Source of the DNA: Globodera rostochiensis
Taxonomy: Eukaryota; Nematoda; Chromadorea; Rhabditida; Heteroderidae
Length of the DNA stretch: 64,000 nt
Direction of reading: 5' to 3'
Assembly: GCA_018350325.1 (NCBI GenBank)
Contig: JAEVLN010000004.1
Location: 3,960,828-4,024,827 of the forward strand
The translations under genes and the position numbers were made by a program. Below the pieces are notes generated by a model. The model ran no database searches and was not told the DNA's origin. It saw only the letters and a list, made by a program, of their open reading frames with translations. Shown here one piece after another: positions 51,445 to 63,196 of this stretch; position 1 is the first letter of the stretch; each line of letters opens with the position of its first letter.

Positions 51445-53311
51445 ATGTCATCGTGGAATCATTTGTTTGGGGGGATGATGAGTCAAGTTGGGTTCAAGTG
51501 AGTTTATGGGACCTTTGTGCAAATGTTGAGAGCTTCTCTTTATTAAGGCGAAAATTAATGCAAATGCAAAGCATTGGCTTCTGATTTTTATTTTTCAAAA
51601 TTGATTAGTGTGTTTTCCTTTTAAGCCCAGGAGGCATTGCTTTCCCGCCAAATGCTCAAATTGTCAGTGTCCAACAGAACCTTGCACAACAACAGCAGCA
51701 CCAACAACAGCAGCAGCAGCAAAGTCAGCAGCAACAGATCAAACGGGAAGCCCCGGGCGACGGAATGGGCGCTGTGGGGACGACCAGCAGCGGGACAGCG
51801 AGTGGAGGCTCCTCCGCCAATTCGTCCGCCGCTTCTGCCGCTGCAGCGGCCGGTGGGAAAACAAACATATGGGCATTGGGAAATAGCGTTGTGTGCAGAA
51901 GATGAGAGGAATGGAGAGAGTATTATAAACTCAGAGACAGAAATAGGGAGTACCGTATAAGGGATGACATGAGGGTATACTGTACAAATGAGAAGTGATG
52001 GCAGTAGTACGGTAGTTGAGAGAGAGAGAGAGAGTTGTGATAGAAAGGTTTTGTAAAAGTTTAAATTGGAAAATTCAGCTGCTGCTGCCGCAAGCATGGA
52101 GTTTCTGACCACAATTGCCACTAAAGAGTTGTTGGAAGAGCTGAAAGTGCAAAGTCAGGCAATTGTTCACAAAACGATCAGCAATGGAACAGACGGCAAG
52201 CAGGTGATCAGTGATCAATCCCATCTTAGGCTTTCCAAAATTGCTTATTGAAAATGAGAATTCCGATTTGACCATTTTGGTATTCCAATTGATCGGGGAG
52301 TTTCCGTTCGAATCTACCCAAGCCCAAGTGGAAAAAGTTCAATTCGACGATATTTGTTTATTCCTGTTTTACCAATCAACTCAATTTGAATATAAAATTA
52401 GTTTTTGAAAAAATTTGCCTAGGCCAAATGTTTGAGTTTTTGTTGGCCCCGAGGGATGGGCATTTCGGCAAAATTTTTTCCAGAACTATTGAGATTTTTA
52501 CAAATCTAATTTTAAATTCAAAAACTTCGACTAGATTGATAAAACAGGAATAAACTAATTTTGGTGAGTTGACATGTACCGGCCCAAGTAGTCCAACTCT
52601 ATTTTTGTATTGTTCTAATTGAAGCTGATCAAACACTATCGTTGCAATCGCCACCGACACCAGGAGAAGTGTCCTTTCAAAATGTTGGCCATCCAATCGG
52701 ACGATGGAACCTTTCGCGTGTACAAAACTGGAGACCACAACCACGCTGTGGTGCCATCGGGGAGAGCAACAGGTCGATTGCCTGGTGAGATAACTAAATT
52801 GAGGCTACGTCATGGATTTTTAGTTTTTTCGGAGATTTTTTTATTGCTTTTGATTTGTTAGGATGATCGCTTTGTTTCTTTTTCAGGCAACCCTCGCACC
52901 AATTGGATTCCGATGCAGACAGTGAGAACCACCGAAGAGTTGGAGACGTTGCGACAGGCGCAGCGCGTAACCGTCCACAAAACCACCTTTCACGGCAAAA
53001 ACAGGCACTTCCGTTGCAATCGCCATCGACACAACGAGCGGTGCATGTTCAAACTGTGAGTTTTTGGAGAGGGGTCGCAGTACGTTCCGAACTTCTTGGG
53101 GATCAAGATCTATCGATGTCCCCTTTAAACTTGAGCATCAATGAATTTTGATTAAAAATTGCTTTTAAACAACTGCTTGAACACCTTCAATCTTGTTTTA
53201 ATAATTTGTTGTTTAAGGTTGGCCGTTACGGAGAACAACGGTGTGATCAGCGTGTTCCGATCGGGCGAACACAATCATCCCATCCAGCAGATCTCCAACT
53301 GTGTTTACTGA
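51445..53311 (+). CDS. polyglutamine protein with two FLYWCH/WRKY-GCM1-like zinc domains
   Basis: Secure exons are 51631-51852, 52079-52203, 52625-52784, 52887-53055 and 53218-53311; all internal joins keep phase. The first encodes a glutamine-rich stretch, then IKREAPGD (a sumoylation-type site) and Ser/Ala-rich text. The next gives MEFLTTIATKELLEELKVQS. Two related zinc modules follow: HYRCNRHRHQEKCPFK with GDHNH, and HFRCNRHRHNERCMFK with GEHNHP. Each has a C-x(n)-C-x(n)-H-x-H plan as in FLYWCH, FAR1/MULE and WRKY-GCM1-clan domains. The protein ends QQISNCVY at 53311. A possible first exon starts at ATG 51445 (MSSWNHLFGGMMSQ), but its phase does not join cleanly, so the N-terminus is unresolved. 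Likely a DNA-binding regulator, or domesticated from a transposase-associated domain. Confidence 0.68.
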
Positions 53312-53720
53312 TTGATCTGAAGAGGGCGAGGGGGAGACGACCTAGAGAATCAGTGCCCTTGAAGGAAGTGACAGTCGGAAGGTCCCTTCAGCCGGAGATG
53401 ATCAGCTCCGATCGGATGCCGAGTGGTGTCTTCCGCCTCCGATCTCTCCCCCATTTGCTCTTTCCCCTTCCCATGGGTGTTATTCTCTCCTCTTCCCTCC
53501 CCCCTCCGATCATTGTTCATCCATCCTTCAGACATTTCAACTACACTGGGTACTAAAGGCTTTTTCTTAGTAAACTGATACCGAGCCCAAAAGACTGCCC
53601 AGTGTCCCTTGCTCCCTTTTTGTGTTTGTTTCGATGACCCTCCCTCCCATTTTTGATCAGATTCCCCCACCATCGACAGACAGCACTTATCTTCCTACCA
53701 CACATTTAAAACTTATGAAC

Positions 53721-54226
53721 CAGGGTTGCCGACCAAAACTCGAGGTTTTTAGACTCGAATCTCGAAAATGTTGCCTCTTCCAAACGAGAATCGCGCCAAA
53801 ATTTTTTGATCAGCCTCTGAAGCAAAAATGTTGCAGAATTCTTAATAAAAAAATGTATTTTTGCGAAAATTGCTCTGACGGCACCTATTGGTCAATGTTC
53901 TTATTTATTGGGTTTGGACGGCTTTAAAAATTAAACAACCCTGATTAAAACAAGAAAGAAAATTTTGATTTAATATTTCAAATGAAAATTTAGGCAATTC
54001 TGCAGGAAAAACCCTCGCTAAACTGACCGAATCCGATGGCTGCCCCCACCCATTTTATGAATCACCGTTTTATTTGCCTTATCGTTGTAATTTTGTGCTG
54101 TTTGAACGATTTTGAGGCCAAAATTTAAAATTTTAATGTTTTCAAAGTTGTTCGAATTCGCGTCCGGGGTTTGGAATTGAAAGCTCCAAACTCGACTCGA
54201 ACTTTTCCTAAACTGAGGCAACCCTG
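53721..54226. mobile_element. hAT-like non-autonomous element, 506 bases
   Basis: Terminal repeats are CAGGGTTGCC at 53721-53730 and GGCAACCCTG at 54217-54226, a perfect 10-base inverted pair. Flanks are TTATGAAC (53713-53720) and GTATGAAC (54227-54234), an 8-base target duplication with one mismatch. The CAGGGTT start is shared with the element at 49672. The interior is AT-rich with sub-terminal ACTCGA-containing inverted blocks and lacks a transposase. Confidence 0.82.
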
Positions 54227-55316
54227 GTATGAACCTATATATTTTCGCCATAAATAAATAGCATATTTTAACTTCAAACTCAATCACTTCTGTCTGTGAG
54301 CTTAGGTAATCCGAAGCGGCGGCAAAAGGTTCGGTAGCACAAATCGGATAAAAATGTCCGGTAGCGGAGAAAATGCAAGAATACTTGTACATCACCAAAT
54401 TGGACGAATGTAATCATTCGACACCACTCTAAGCCTGGCATATCCCCGCAGGGACTGCAATTAAAAAAACGCAAATCAAACGCCAAAACTATTTAAACAA
54501 ATAACAGACAAACTATAATGACGCGGCAGACGGATATACAGGCGATTACTCATCCGAAGAAGCGGCGGCTGCTGTGGTTGACGATGGCACAACTGCCAAC
54601 CCAGCCCTTTGCACTTACTTTTGGATGCAAATGGGCTTTGATTGAAGAATTGAATGCTGAGAACGTTGTTGATGAAAATGAAGAATTCGATCGTCAGTAA
54701 AATTTTAAACCATAATCTTTTGCTTTCGGTGATTACTTTTTATCGTGCTTATAAAAAACGAGGTGTAGTAGAATCACCTCTCATTTTTTTTGACAAATGC
54801 ATCATTTTTATTTTAAAAAATTATTTTTTCAAAAAATGTGGGGCACGAGTCATACTACATATTACTAAAAATAGGAATGGCGCATGTTTTATGCTGAATT
54901 TTTGGAGAAATCGGAATAAAATGTTTAATTCCAGATCACCAACTCCGAATAAGCAGTCAGTCAACACTCGGAATGCAGACCAGATCAAACCCACTCAGCA
55001 GTTACCTTATTCGCTTTGATCGATTTCCAGACATTATCGCTGGATTGCTTGTTCCCTTCTCCAACCTCCTAATCGATCGTCGTCGCCACCCAACAGTCGT
55101 ATTTCGGGTCAGCAATCAATTTGGTCCTTCAAATATTTTTGTAAAAATCGCTAATTAATGCTTAAAAAGCTTTAATAACTAAGATATATTTTCAGGCACT
55201 AAAAACATCAAAATAGGCGCTAAAAACCCCCCCCCCCCCGAAATAGGCACTAAAAACACCAAAAAGGGCCAAAGTAGGCACTAAATTTTAGTCCCTCCAT
55301 TGGTGGTTTTTATTCC

Positions 55317-55501
55317 CTACCGTACGTTTTGCCAACTCATCAAAAACTTAAATTTCGATCAATTTCGAACCCCGGACCCGAATTCGAAGCCTCAAAAATT
55401 CAAAAACATGCTCAAAATCATCCAAAAAACGTGAAGTTGGCAAAACGAAATATTTTTGCTGGGTTGGCAAAATGTACAGTTGGCAAAACGTAGTGTTACC
55501 G
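55317..55501. mobile_element. TIR element (MITE) with TACGTTTTGCCAACT ends
   Basis: TACGTTTTGCCAACT at 55323-55337 is reverse-complemented exactly at 55478-55492. The right end extends to GTGTTACCG. The interior contains additional GTTGGCAAAACG copies and the 26-base block shared with 17933-17958. Confidence 0.65.
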
Positions 55502-56386
55502 ATCTGTGGCCACATACCCATCCATATTTTCCAGCTAAAAGGCTTTAGTGATGCTGTGGTAAAAAAGCCCATGAATTCACTCATAATTTGGCGCTTTGCG
55601 CATTCCCTTTTCTTCCTTCTGTCCACCGTCCCAACGCCTCCCTTTCCTTTCCTCCCAAAATCGAATCGATAGGAGGGGGGAGGGGGGGGGGCTCAAGCAG
55701 ATCTCGACATACATAAAAGTGGACATTGGGGTAACTAACGTCCACACCTTCTTCATGTTGAGTTTTGGACTTTCGAAACTTGACAATTAAAACAAATTCT
55801 TGCAGTAAAGTGAGCAGACACTCATTTGGATAAACTTCTCATGTTTACACATTGGGTTTTAAGCCGATTCTGTCGAATCATTGCCATAGATCACACAACA
55901 TTCAATTTTTTGCACTGATTCATCCGTCTTTTTGCCTTTCAATGTTTCCGTCAACAGATTTAAAGTTAGACCAGGGGACAGAAATAGAAACAATTTTGCA
56001 TTGCGTACAACAAATTTGGATGGGTTGGTGATGAACTGCGTGGACGGCAAAAAAGATGGGGGAGAAGTAATTATATAAGAAAGATGGATGGAGAAGATAA
56101 GGGACCCTGCCTGAGGGGGGTGGGGGGCGGGTGACCAGCAGCAGACCATTCACATTCTCATCCCGCAATTCCAATGGTCCTTTACCCCAATCACAAACAC
56201 ACCGTTCCTTTGTGTTGTAAAGTGTGGGGTCTTCTGTGAGGGGGAGGGGAGTCGTTTTCCAATGCATTTGCATATCCACCAAGTCCGAAGTCCATTCCCC
56301 CTCCGTCCTAGTCGACGCCATTTGCACTGCCAAATGTCCGTCCCTCATCGCCGCGCCGACCTCCCTGCCCACATAGTCACCTTCGT

Positions 56387-56530
56387 CCTTCATATGTTCG
56401 CCCACTAACCAGTGCCATTTCCTTCCAAAGCGACCGTTGGTTGACCTCCTCCCCTCACCACTCAATTTTACTCACCTTCATATGTGTTCTTCAGTGCCAT
56501 TTCCTTCCAAAGCGACCGTTGGTTGCCCCC
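56387..56530. repeat. two-copy duplication with a 33-base identical core
   Basis: AGTGCCATTTCCTTCCAAAG plus CGACCGTTGGTTG occurs at 56411-56443 and again at 56493-56525. CCTTCATATG precedes both cores, so the duplicated unit is about 82 bases. Confidence 0.9.
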
Positions 56531-56534
56531 TCCC

Positions 56535-56589
56535 CGGTAACACTACGTTTTGTCTTGCCAACTTCACGTTTTTTTGGATGATTTTGAGC
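56535..56589. mobile_element. inverted fragment of the 55.3 kb TIR element
   Basis: CGGTAACACTACGTTTTG followed by CTTGCCAACTTCACGTTTTT and GGATGATTTTGAGC is the reverse complement of the right part of the element at 55317-55501. It lacks that copy's internal insertion of about 40 bases. Confidence 0.75.
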
Positions 56590-56787
56590 TTTTTTCCAAA
56601 AGATCTTAATTATTGGGTATCCCTTTAACTATGTTTGGAAACACAGTCACCGATTCCCATTCTGTTTTTGTTGTTAATTTTGAATGTTTCTGATTTGTTT
56701 ACCCAAAGAGTTAAGTTCTTCAATTGTTGTTATTCCCACTTTCTTCACGTCATCTTTCGGCTTAAAGTTTACGAACATCGATGAGCT

Positions 56788-59700
56788 ATGGCTGCACAAA
56801 AAGAAGAAGACATCCAATTGCCTGGTAAGGGCCTTTTTTAGCATAGCTATCCAAAAAAACTGAAAATTTTGTTTTTTTTATCCCTTGAAAGATGTTGTCC
56901 AATTTACTTTTCCATTCAGAGAAAATCAACAATGACAATGAGTTTCGCCCTATTGGACCGGTCGGTGTGCTCATCAACGCCTTCGAGCTGAATCTGAAGT
57001 CGGCGCCGGATAAAGTTTATCAACACGAACTCCGCTTCGAGGTGGAATATCTTAAGGCCGGAAAAAAGGGAAAGGAGCCGCAGTTGGAGACCCGCGAGTT
57101 GGCCCGTGGGCCGCGAAATGAGTGAGTTGTCCAGACATATAAAAAAAGCTAATAATTTGTTATTTCAATTCATTTCCAGCGAAAGCAAAGAAACCCGGCG
57201 CGAATTGCATTGGGCGCTTTGGCAAATACTCCTCGAACAGAATGCCGAATTTTTCGGGGGCAGGAAAAGCGAGTTTAGCTACGACTGCGCATTGCTTCTT
57301 TATTCCATCCGCCGATTGATGCGTAACGGAGAGACGCGGGAATTTGTTATTACTCCTGAGAGTTTGGTGGGTTCAATTCCGAAATAAGAGAATCTTTCAG
57401 TTCACAAGGATTAATTTGGCACTTTTAGGAGGGGCTGAGCGAGCGCAGCCGTTCCTACCTCAAAAGCGGATGCGAACGTATTAAGGCGTCTTTGATGGCG
57501 ACGGAAGAAGTCGAAGTAAGGAACGTGCACGTCACGGAGCCTGGAGGAGACCGATCGGTGTGTCAGTTCTTGGAGCTGTTGAGCACCCAGAGAATGCATG
57601 ATAAGTGAGTGGCTTTAGAGTTTGATCATTTTTATTTTATTTTATTCAGGAATGAGCATTTTGTCTTCGGCAATCGAATGTTTGAGAAGAACAGCGTTGT
57701 GACATTGCAGGGAGATCCGCGCATTTGCAAGGATGGCATGCAAAAGAACGTGCGCTTTGTCGGTGACAATCCCAACAATAGCTCGGCGATCATTCAACTG
57801 GACGGTCTGTTGAATTGCACCCAAAGCAAAAGAACAATTTTGAATTTCAGCTAAGAAATCGGCTTTCTTCCCGGCCATGCCCGTCATCGATTTTGTCGGA
57901 CGTTTCATCGGTTCAAATGCGAACACAATCGAACACGATTTTTCGAGACCGGGAACAGTTCGAATGATCAACAAGCAGATTAAAGGTAATGCAAACGATG
58001 TTTACCGTCTTTTAATTCAAAAATGGATTATTTTCAGGTCTTTCTGTGCATACAACGCACTTGGCGGAAACCCAGGTGGCTAAGGGATTTTCGATGTCTT
58101 TTTATATGCCCAGAAATGCCGTGTACATTTAGATGAGTTTCTGCGCTTCCGGGCTGACCGATCGTAGCGCGAGTGACCTCACCTTTATGATGGAAAACCA
58201 TGAAATGAATCTTGTGCATTACTACGAGCAGAAGTACAACAGGCGCTTGCGCTACCCTCGGCTGCCGTGCGTCATCCATCGCAGGGGGAGTCGGGAGTCG
58301 TTTTTTCCGATGGAGGTGTTGCAAATCATGTGAGTTTCGAATCATCAACAAATGCCATCAAAACCTCCGGGCACGGGATTTAATTGGTAAAAGAGACAAT
58401 TGCACCTTTATATTTAAGTGACGGCCAACGTGTGACGCTCGACAAACAAACGCCAAAATTGACGGAGCAAATGATTCGCAAGTGCCAGGTTCTGCCGTTT
58501 GAATTGCCGCGTGGCATCGAGGCCCAGCGGGACATGGGCATGATCCAGAATGCCAATCCGTTCTTCCGTGCGCATGAAATACGCGTCGAGACCAACATGA
58601 TGCAGGCCGAGGCTCAGCACTTGTATCCACCGGCATTGGCTTTTGCGGCACCCAATGAACAACTTGAGCCAAACGCTCGTGGCGGTGAGTTTCACTTTTA
58701 TGGTTCTGATATAAAATTAAAGTAAATCAACAATGGGTTGAATTCCTCTCTTTCAGTATTGGACTTTCGTTTGGCTGAGCGTGGGCAGCCGATTCCACGT
58801 CGTTACCCAGTTCCCTGTGAATTCCCGAAGACTTGGGCTGTGGTCATCGTACAGAACGCAGTTCGTAAGGAACAATGCAGGTCTATCGCATTGAGAATTA
58901 CTCTCATAATTGGGAATTGTTATTCAGACAATTTTGCGAGAACTTGATTAGGTGCGCCCAGGCACGCGGTGTTCAGATGGGAATGCCGCCGAGGGTCGAT
59001 CAGTTTGATGATACTTCGATGTGAGTTAATTTTTGGTTAACTTTGAAAGCATTCTTTGAACAAAAAATATTCATTTTCAGTGAGAACATCCGCGAACAGT
59101 TTTCTTTCTTCTCGAAACACCGCTGTCAGTTCGTTCTCTTCTTCGCCCCTGGCAAAGAGTCGGCTCATGCGGGCGATGTTCACCACGTGTTCAAGTTGCA
59201 GGAGGTCGAACACGGCAAGTGACAACCTCATTATTTAGTCGTTCGGGTGTCTCCAAGAGTGTGTCAGTCAATCATGTTTTCATTAAGGTGTTTTGACTCA
59301 ACATGTTTCGCCAAAAATTATGGAGAAAGCCACCGGTCGTCAGGGGGCCATCATGGTTCTGGACAACATCATGTTGAAAATGAATCTGAAGATGGGAGGC
59401 GTCAATTACGACATCTGTGCGGCTCAAGCTTTCAAGCAAGCCAACGGACTTCGCCACGACATTGTGTAAGTTATCGGTTCGGTGACTCGCTTTTCCCCAA
59501 TTTTTGTTACTTACAGTTCTGAGCAATGGTTGGGCGGCAAACGAATGTTTTTTGGTTTGGAATTGTCTCACGCGCCTCCGCAGACTCTGTTCGAGCGACG
59601 CATGGGCAAGGCACCGGCTATTCCAACGATTGTTGGGGTAAGTGGCACATGAGTTGGTGTTGCTTCAACATCTTTTCAGATGGCTTACACGGTCTCCAAG

Positions 59701-60730
59701 CACATGCTCAAGCTGAATGGCACATATTGGATGCAGCAGCCACGTGTGACTACTGTGCAAATGGCAGCTCCTATGGTGAACGCGGTGAAGGAGGCTCTGA
59801 TGACTTTCAATGGACTGAACGGATGCTTCCCGGAACACATTTTCGTGTTCAGGGCCGGAGCCTCAGAAGGGGAATACAAAAAGGTGTGGTGAAGATTCTG
59901 AACCTTGCAAATTATCTCAACAAATTGGAGGTCGCCTATTGGGAGGGCGGAGCTTTTGAGACAGCCTTCGCCGAACTAATCAAGGAACGAAAAATGGCCA
60001 AACGGCCCTTTCTGACGATGATCGTTTGCCAGCGGAATTCCAACTACCGAATCATCCCGAAGAACGTTCAGCAGGGCGGTAGGGCACCAGAGCAGAATTG
60101 TCAACCGGGGACTGTGCTGGACAAAAGGGTCGGTTGCTGATTTCTTTTTCCCTATTGATGTTCCCTTCAGGCGATGCATTCGTCGCTGACTGAGTTTCTG
60201 TTGGTCGGTCATCGAACCATCCAAGTGGGTGAATTGTCTGAGGATTTGTAATTAAATGCTCAATTCTCTCTTCGCAGGGAACCGCACAACCATTGCGTTG
60301 TACTGTCGTGGTGGACACGGCCGAACCGCGGATTAAACTGAGTGAATTGGAGCAGATAAGCTACGCACTTTGCTATCAGCACGGCATCTGTTGCAGCCCA
60401 ACAGCTGTGCCGGGGGTTCTCTACTCGGCCGGTGATTTGGCTACCCGAGGCCGGAACAACTGGCGTACCAGCACGTGAGTTCGACATAAAGTAAAAGGGA
60501 AATTCTCAAAAATATGCCTTTAGTGGAGACGGAGACCACATCCAGCAATTCGATTTGCCGCCACAAGACCAATCGGATCAAGTCCGTGCCGATATGCAGG
60601 CCCAGCTGGACGGTTTGATAACGGTCTTTTGTTCTCAAAATAAAACCAACTTTCAGAACAACGTGCGCAATATTTCGCGCAGGTCACGGACGAACTTCGC
60701 CCAACCATTCCTACCAAATTCTGGGCTTAG
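56788..60730 (+). CDS. nematode WAGO-like Argonaute lacking the slicer triad
   Basis: Argonautes bind small RNAs; worm-specific WAGOs carry secondary 22G RNAs. The ATG at 56788 begins [12 protein letters not shown], then the N domain ([37 protein letters not shown]). PAZ-region text follows: [53 protein letters not shown] and [20 protein letters not shown]. The MID domain includes [20 protein letters not shown] and [19 protein letters not shown]. The PIWI domain includes [60 protein letters not shown] and [40 protein letters not shown] and [20 protein letters not shown] follow. The end is [15 protein letters not shown], a typical WAGO C-terminus (final intron about 60616-60656). Catalytic positions read E (59560), A (59854) and G (60431) instead of Asp, Asp, His, so it should bind but not cut RNA. 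Confidence 0.9.
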
Positions 60731-61897
60731 GAAGTGAATGAAAGGGGCGAATTGCGGCATCTTCTTTTTTGTTTGCTTAATTCCTTTGCACTTATCTATC
60801 ACTTAACAATTTTGTCTGTCTGTTCTCTGCAATTATTCCCTTTAAGTCCCTCAATTATTCTCTTTTTCCTTAATTTTGATAGTTTTGCCATCCGACCAGT
60901 GGCTAATTACTGCCACACTCACTCATTTACTCACTTCTGATGGTGCCCTTCTCTTCAATCATGAGCGTATTTTTGGGCAGTGACGTAGCCAGAAAAAAAG
61001 AGGGGAATTGTTGCCACCTGCGACGACGCTCAGCGTTATTCAAGCAGAATTCTCAAAAAAAAAAATTCAAAAAAAACGGAAAATGCGCCCAAGAAAAATC
61101 GATTTTTAATGGTCCCCCCCCCCCCCGAAAATTGTTTCTAGCTACGCCCGTCTCCCCAATCATTTGGCATCGACCTTTGCTGGCAATGTTTTGTGTTCAT
61201 CTAACAATTATGGCCTTTTAAGTTTAATTATGTACACAACGCACATCTCATCTTCCGTTTTTTTATTCAGGGAAAACTGTTGAAACAATCGATGCAATCC
61301 TTCTTTTCTCTGCTGTCTTTTAAATATACATTTTCTCGAAACTGTTTTCAGCGATTTTGGTTGGGATGCATAATACAGAATTCGGCTTGGTTTCATTGAG
61401 TGAATGGGCGTAATGTTGTGGTGTGATCACGGCGTCCGTAATCAGGGCTGCGCGTGATTTAAAAAAATCCGCGACCGGATCGGAGGCGAAATAGAATTTA
61501 TGCGCAATTTTTGGAAATGAATTCTATTTCCGGTTTTTCTCTCCTCAAATCGTGTTCGCAAACGTGAAATCCGATCCCTAGAGGTGATCCGCCACGTATT
61601 TTGGCGTTTTTTGATGAAATCGGGAACTCGGCAGTAGTTAAGTACCTAACTTCCTCAAAAAATCGACCTTAAAAGCCATTCTCTGTGTATCAAAAAACTG
61701 CTGAATTGGGCTTTCGTGACAGCTGTTCGTTTCTTCTTCCGGCCCTTCGGGAAATGGGTATGGATCGATTTGGCTCAATCGGGCGAATCACAAAATGCGA
61801 AAACTTCACTTTCCATTCCATTTACTTCCACTCATTCCAATAACGACAAAACAGAAAACTCTTTTTTTGGACAGTGCGACTAAAATTAGTAAATATA
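60731..61897. other. intergenic, with a transposon remnant
   Basis: The 3' flank of the Argonaute and 5' flank of the coiled-coil gene. Apart from the element at 60977 I see no structure. Open frames are short and lack splice support. Confidence 0.45.
60977..61150. mobile_element. degenerate TIR element (GTAGCCAG / CTAGCTACGCC ends)
   Basis: CAGTGACGTAGCCAGAA near 60979 and TTCTAGCTACGCCCGT near 61136 are imperfect inverted repeats (about 11 of 15 bases) around a C-run and A-runs. A similar GTAGCCAAGGGGGC...CCCCTCCCCCCG stretch lies near 41390-41430 in a pkc-3 intron. Confidence 0.45.
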
Positions 61898-62539
61898 ATG
61901 TCGCACGGGTCGAACGATTCTGTGTTAGAAGTGGTGAAGAACAAATTGCTGCAAGCGCGCGAAGAAGCGGATAAGGCACACGCGGAAGTGGAGCGTCTGA
62001 AGAGGGAATTGATGGAGGAGAGGGAGAAGCGTAAATTGGTGGGCGGGGGGGGAGAGGTTACGGTACAATGGGAAACGGTCAAAAGGGAATAAGGGGGAGG
62101 GAGATGCAGCATTTTAATAAACAATGCACTGGTCTCAAGTCAAACGTACGGCTCCATTAGTCGAAACTCCTTTGGAGCCTTTCTTTGAAAGTTGTCCATC
62201 GGCCAATGCTCGTCAATTTCAGCCCGAACAAAAGTTGAAATACGCGCAAAATGAGGCTGAAGAGGCCAAGACGGAGTTGGTGTTGATCCGCCAGCAGATA
62301 AGCGAAGGGAGGGCCGCCCGAGAAAAGGTAGGCGGGCGGGCGGAGAGATTAATGCCGAAAAAATAGAAAGTAACCCTCACATAAATTGAAAAAGTTTTGC
62401 GCAGTTCAATAGAGGGAAATGGGCAATTCGAAGCGTTTAGGCCGAGAGGGAATTGTCCGTGCTGAAACAAATTTTGGAGGACGACACCGCGCGGAAGGCT
62501 CAAGAGGACGCATTGCGCAATTTGTACCCGAGAAAATGA
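61898..62539 (+). CDS. small coiled-coil protein
   Basis: Three exons join in frame: 61898-62038, 62223-62327 and 62441-62539. They give 114 residues. The whole protein after MSHGSNDS is charged heptad-type helix: VLEVVKNKLLQAREEADKAH, AEVERLKRELMEEREKRK, EQKLKYAQNEAEEAKTELVL and ERELSVLKQILEDDTARK. It has no signal peptide or membrane helix. It resembles a tropomyosin-like or other dimeric coiled-coil, but I cannot name a family. The clean splice sites and unbroken heptads across exon joins support a real gene. Intron 1 begins with a G-run (gtgggcggggggg). Confidence 0.72.
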
Positions 62540-63196
62540 CTAAGCAATGCAAAAATGCAATTATCGTGAATTTTCGAAGCCAATTTAGAAAACGCCATTA
62601 TTTTCGCATTGACATTACGTACAATGAATATGCTGCGTTACCAACCAGAGAGATGAAAGGGCGAGAAGAATTAGGTAAATGAATTGGGGATAATCGCGAT
62701 GGGGGGCGGGCTTGTTGAACAAAGGATCCGGCGCCTGAAACTATTCGTCCAAAAAAAGCCATCGGAGACGACTCCCCCCACCCCATGGCTTTATTCTTTC
62801 CGAAGCCTAATAATTCATTTTTCCTCTGGCTAGACGGTCACAAAATGGATTTTTTGAGTTTACAGGTACGGCTTATTTGTATTTGCGGGTCATGACAAGT
62901 TTTTTTGAACCGCTCAAACTTTACGGTGTTAGGGAAAACTGGCTATAGTAGCCCCTGGAAATCTCCGGTGTTGGGTTTTACCTAAGAATAGGAGCTCGAC
63001 TGAAATTTCGATTGAAGGCTCGATAGTCCTCAAGTCCGGGCTCTAATTAAATCATATGTTTGCTTGACATTTGTAATTGTTGATAAAAATTTGAGAGATC
63101 ATTTTACAAGAAGTCAGAGAAAATTTACATTGAACAATTCCAAATAGTTCCAACCACCATTTTTTGATGTCACATTGAAAGTCCATCGCTATACGC
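62540..63196. other. convergent intergenic spacer
   Basis: Lies between the 3' ends of the coiled-coil gene (+) and the STRIP gene (-). No supported exon. Confidence 0.4.

Larger units (their letters stand above)
53312..56787. other. 3.5 kb intergenic region with transposon remnants
   Basis: Holds the hAT-like element, the 55.3 kb TIR element, its inverted fragment, and a tandem duplication at 56.4 kb, each listed separately. The minus-strand frame 56465-55920 (181 codons) crosses the duplication and has no recognisable family. A plus frame near 54518-54700 reads acidic/alanine-rich text (DGYTGDYSSEEAAAAVVDDG in one frame) that might be an orphan exon. Neither is annotated as a gene. Confidence 0.5.

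Noticed and set aside
55920..56465. A 181-codon minus-strand frame
   Set aside because: Runs across a recent duplication and into transposon flanks; no recognised family and no splice signals, so kept only as a remark.
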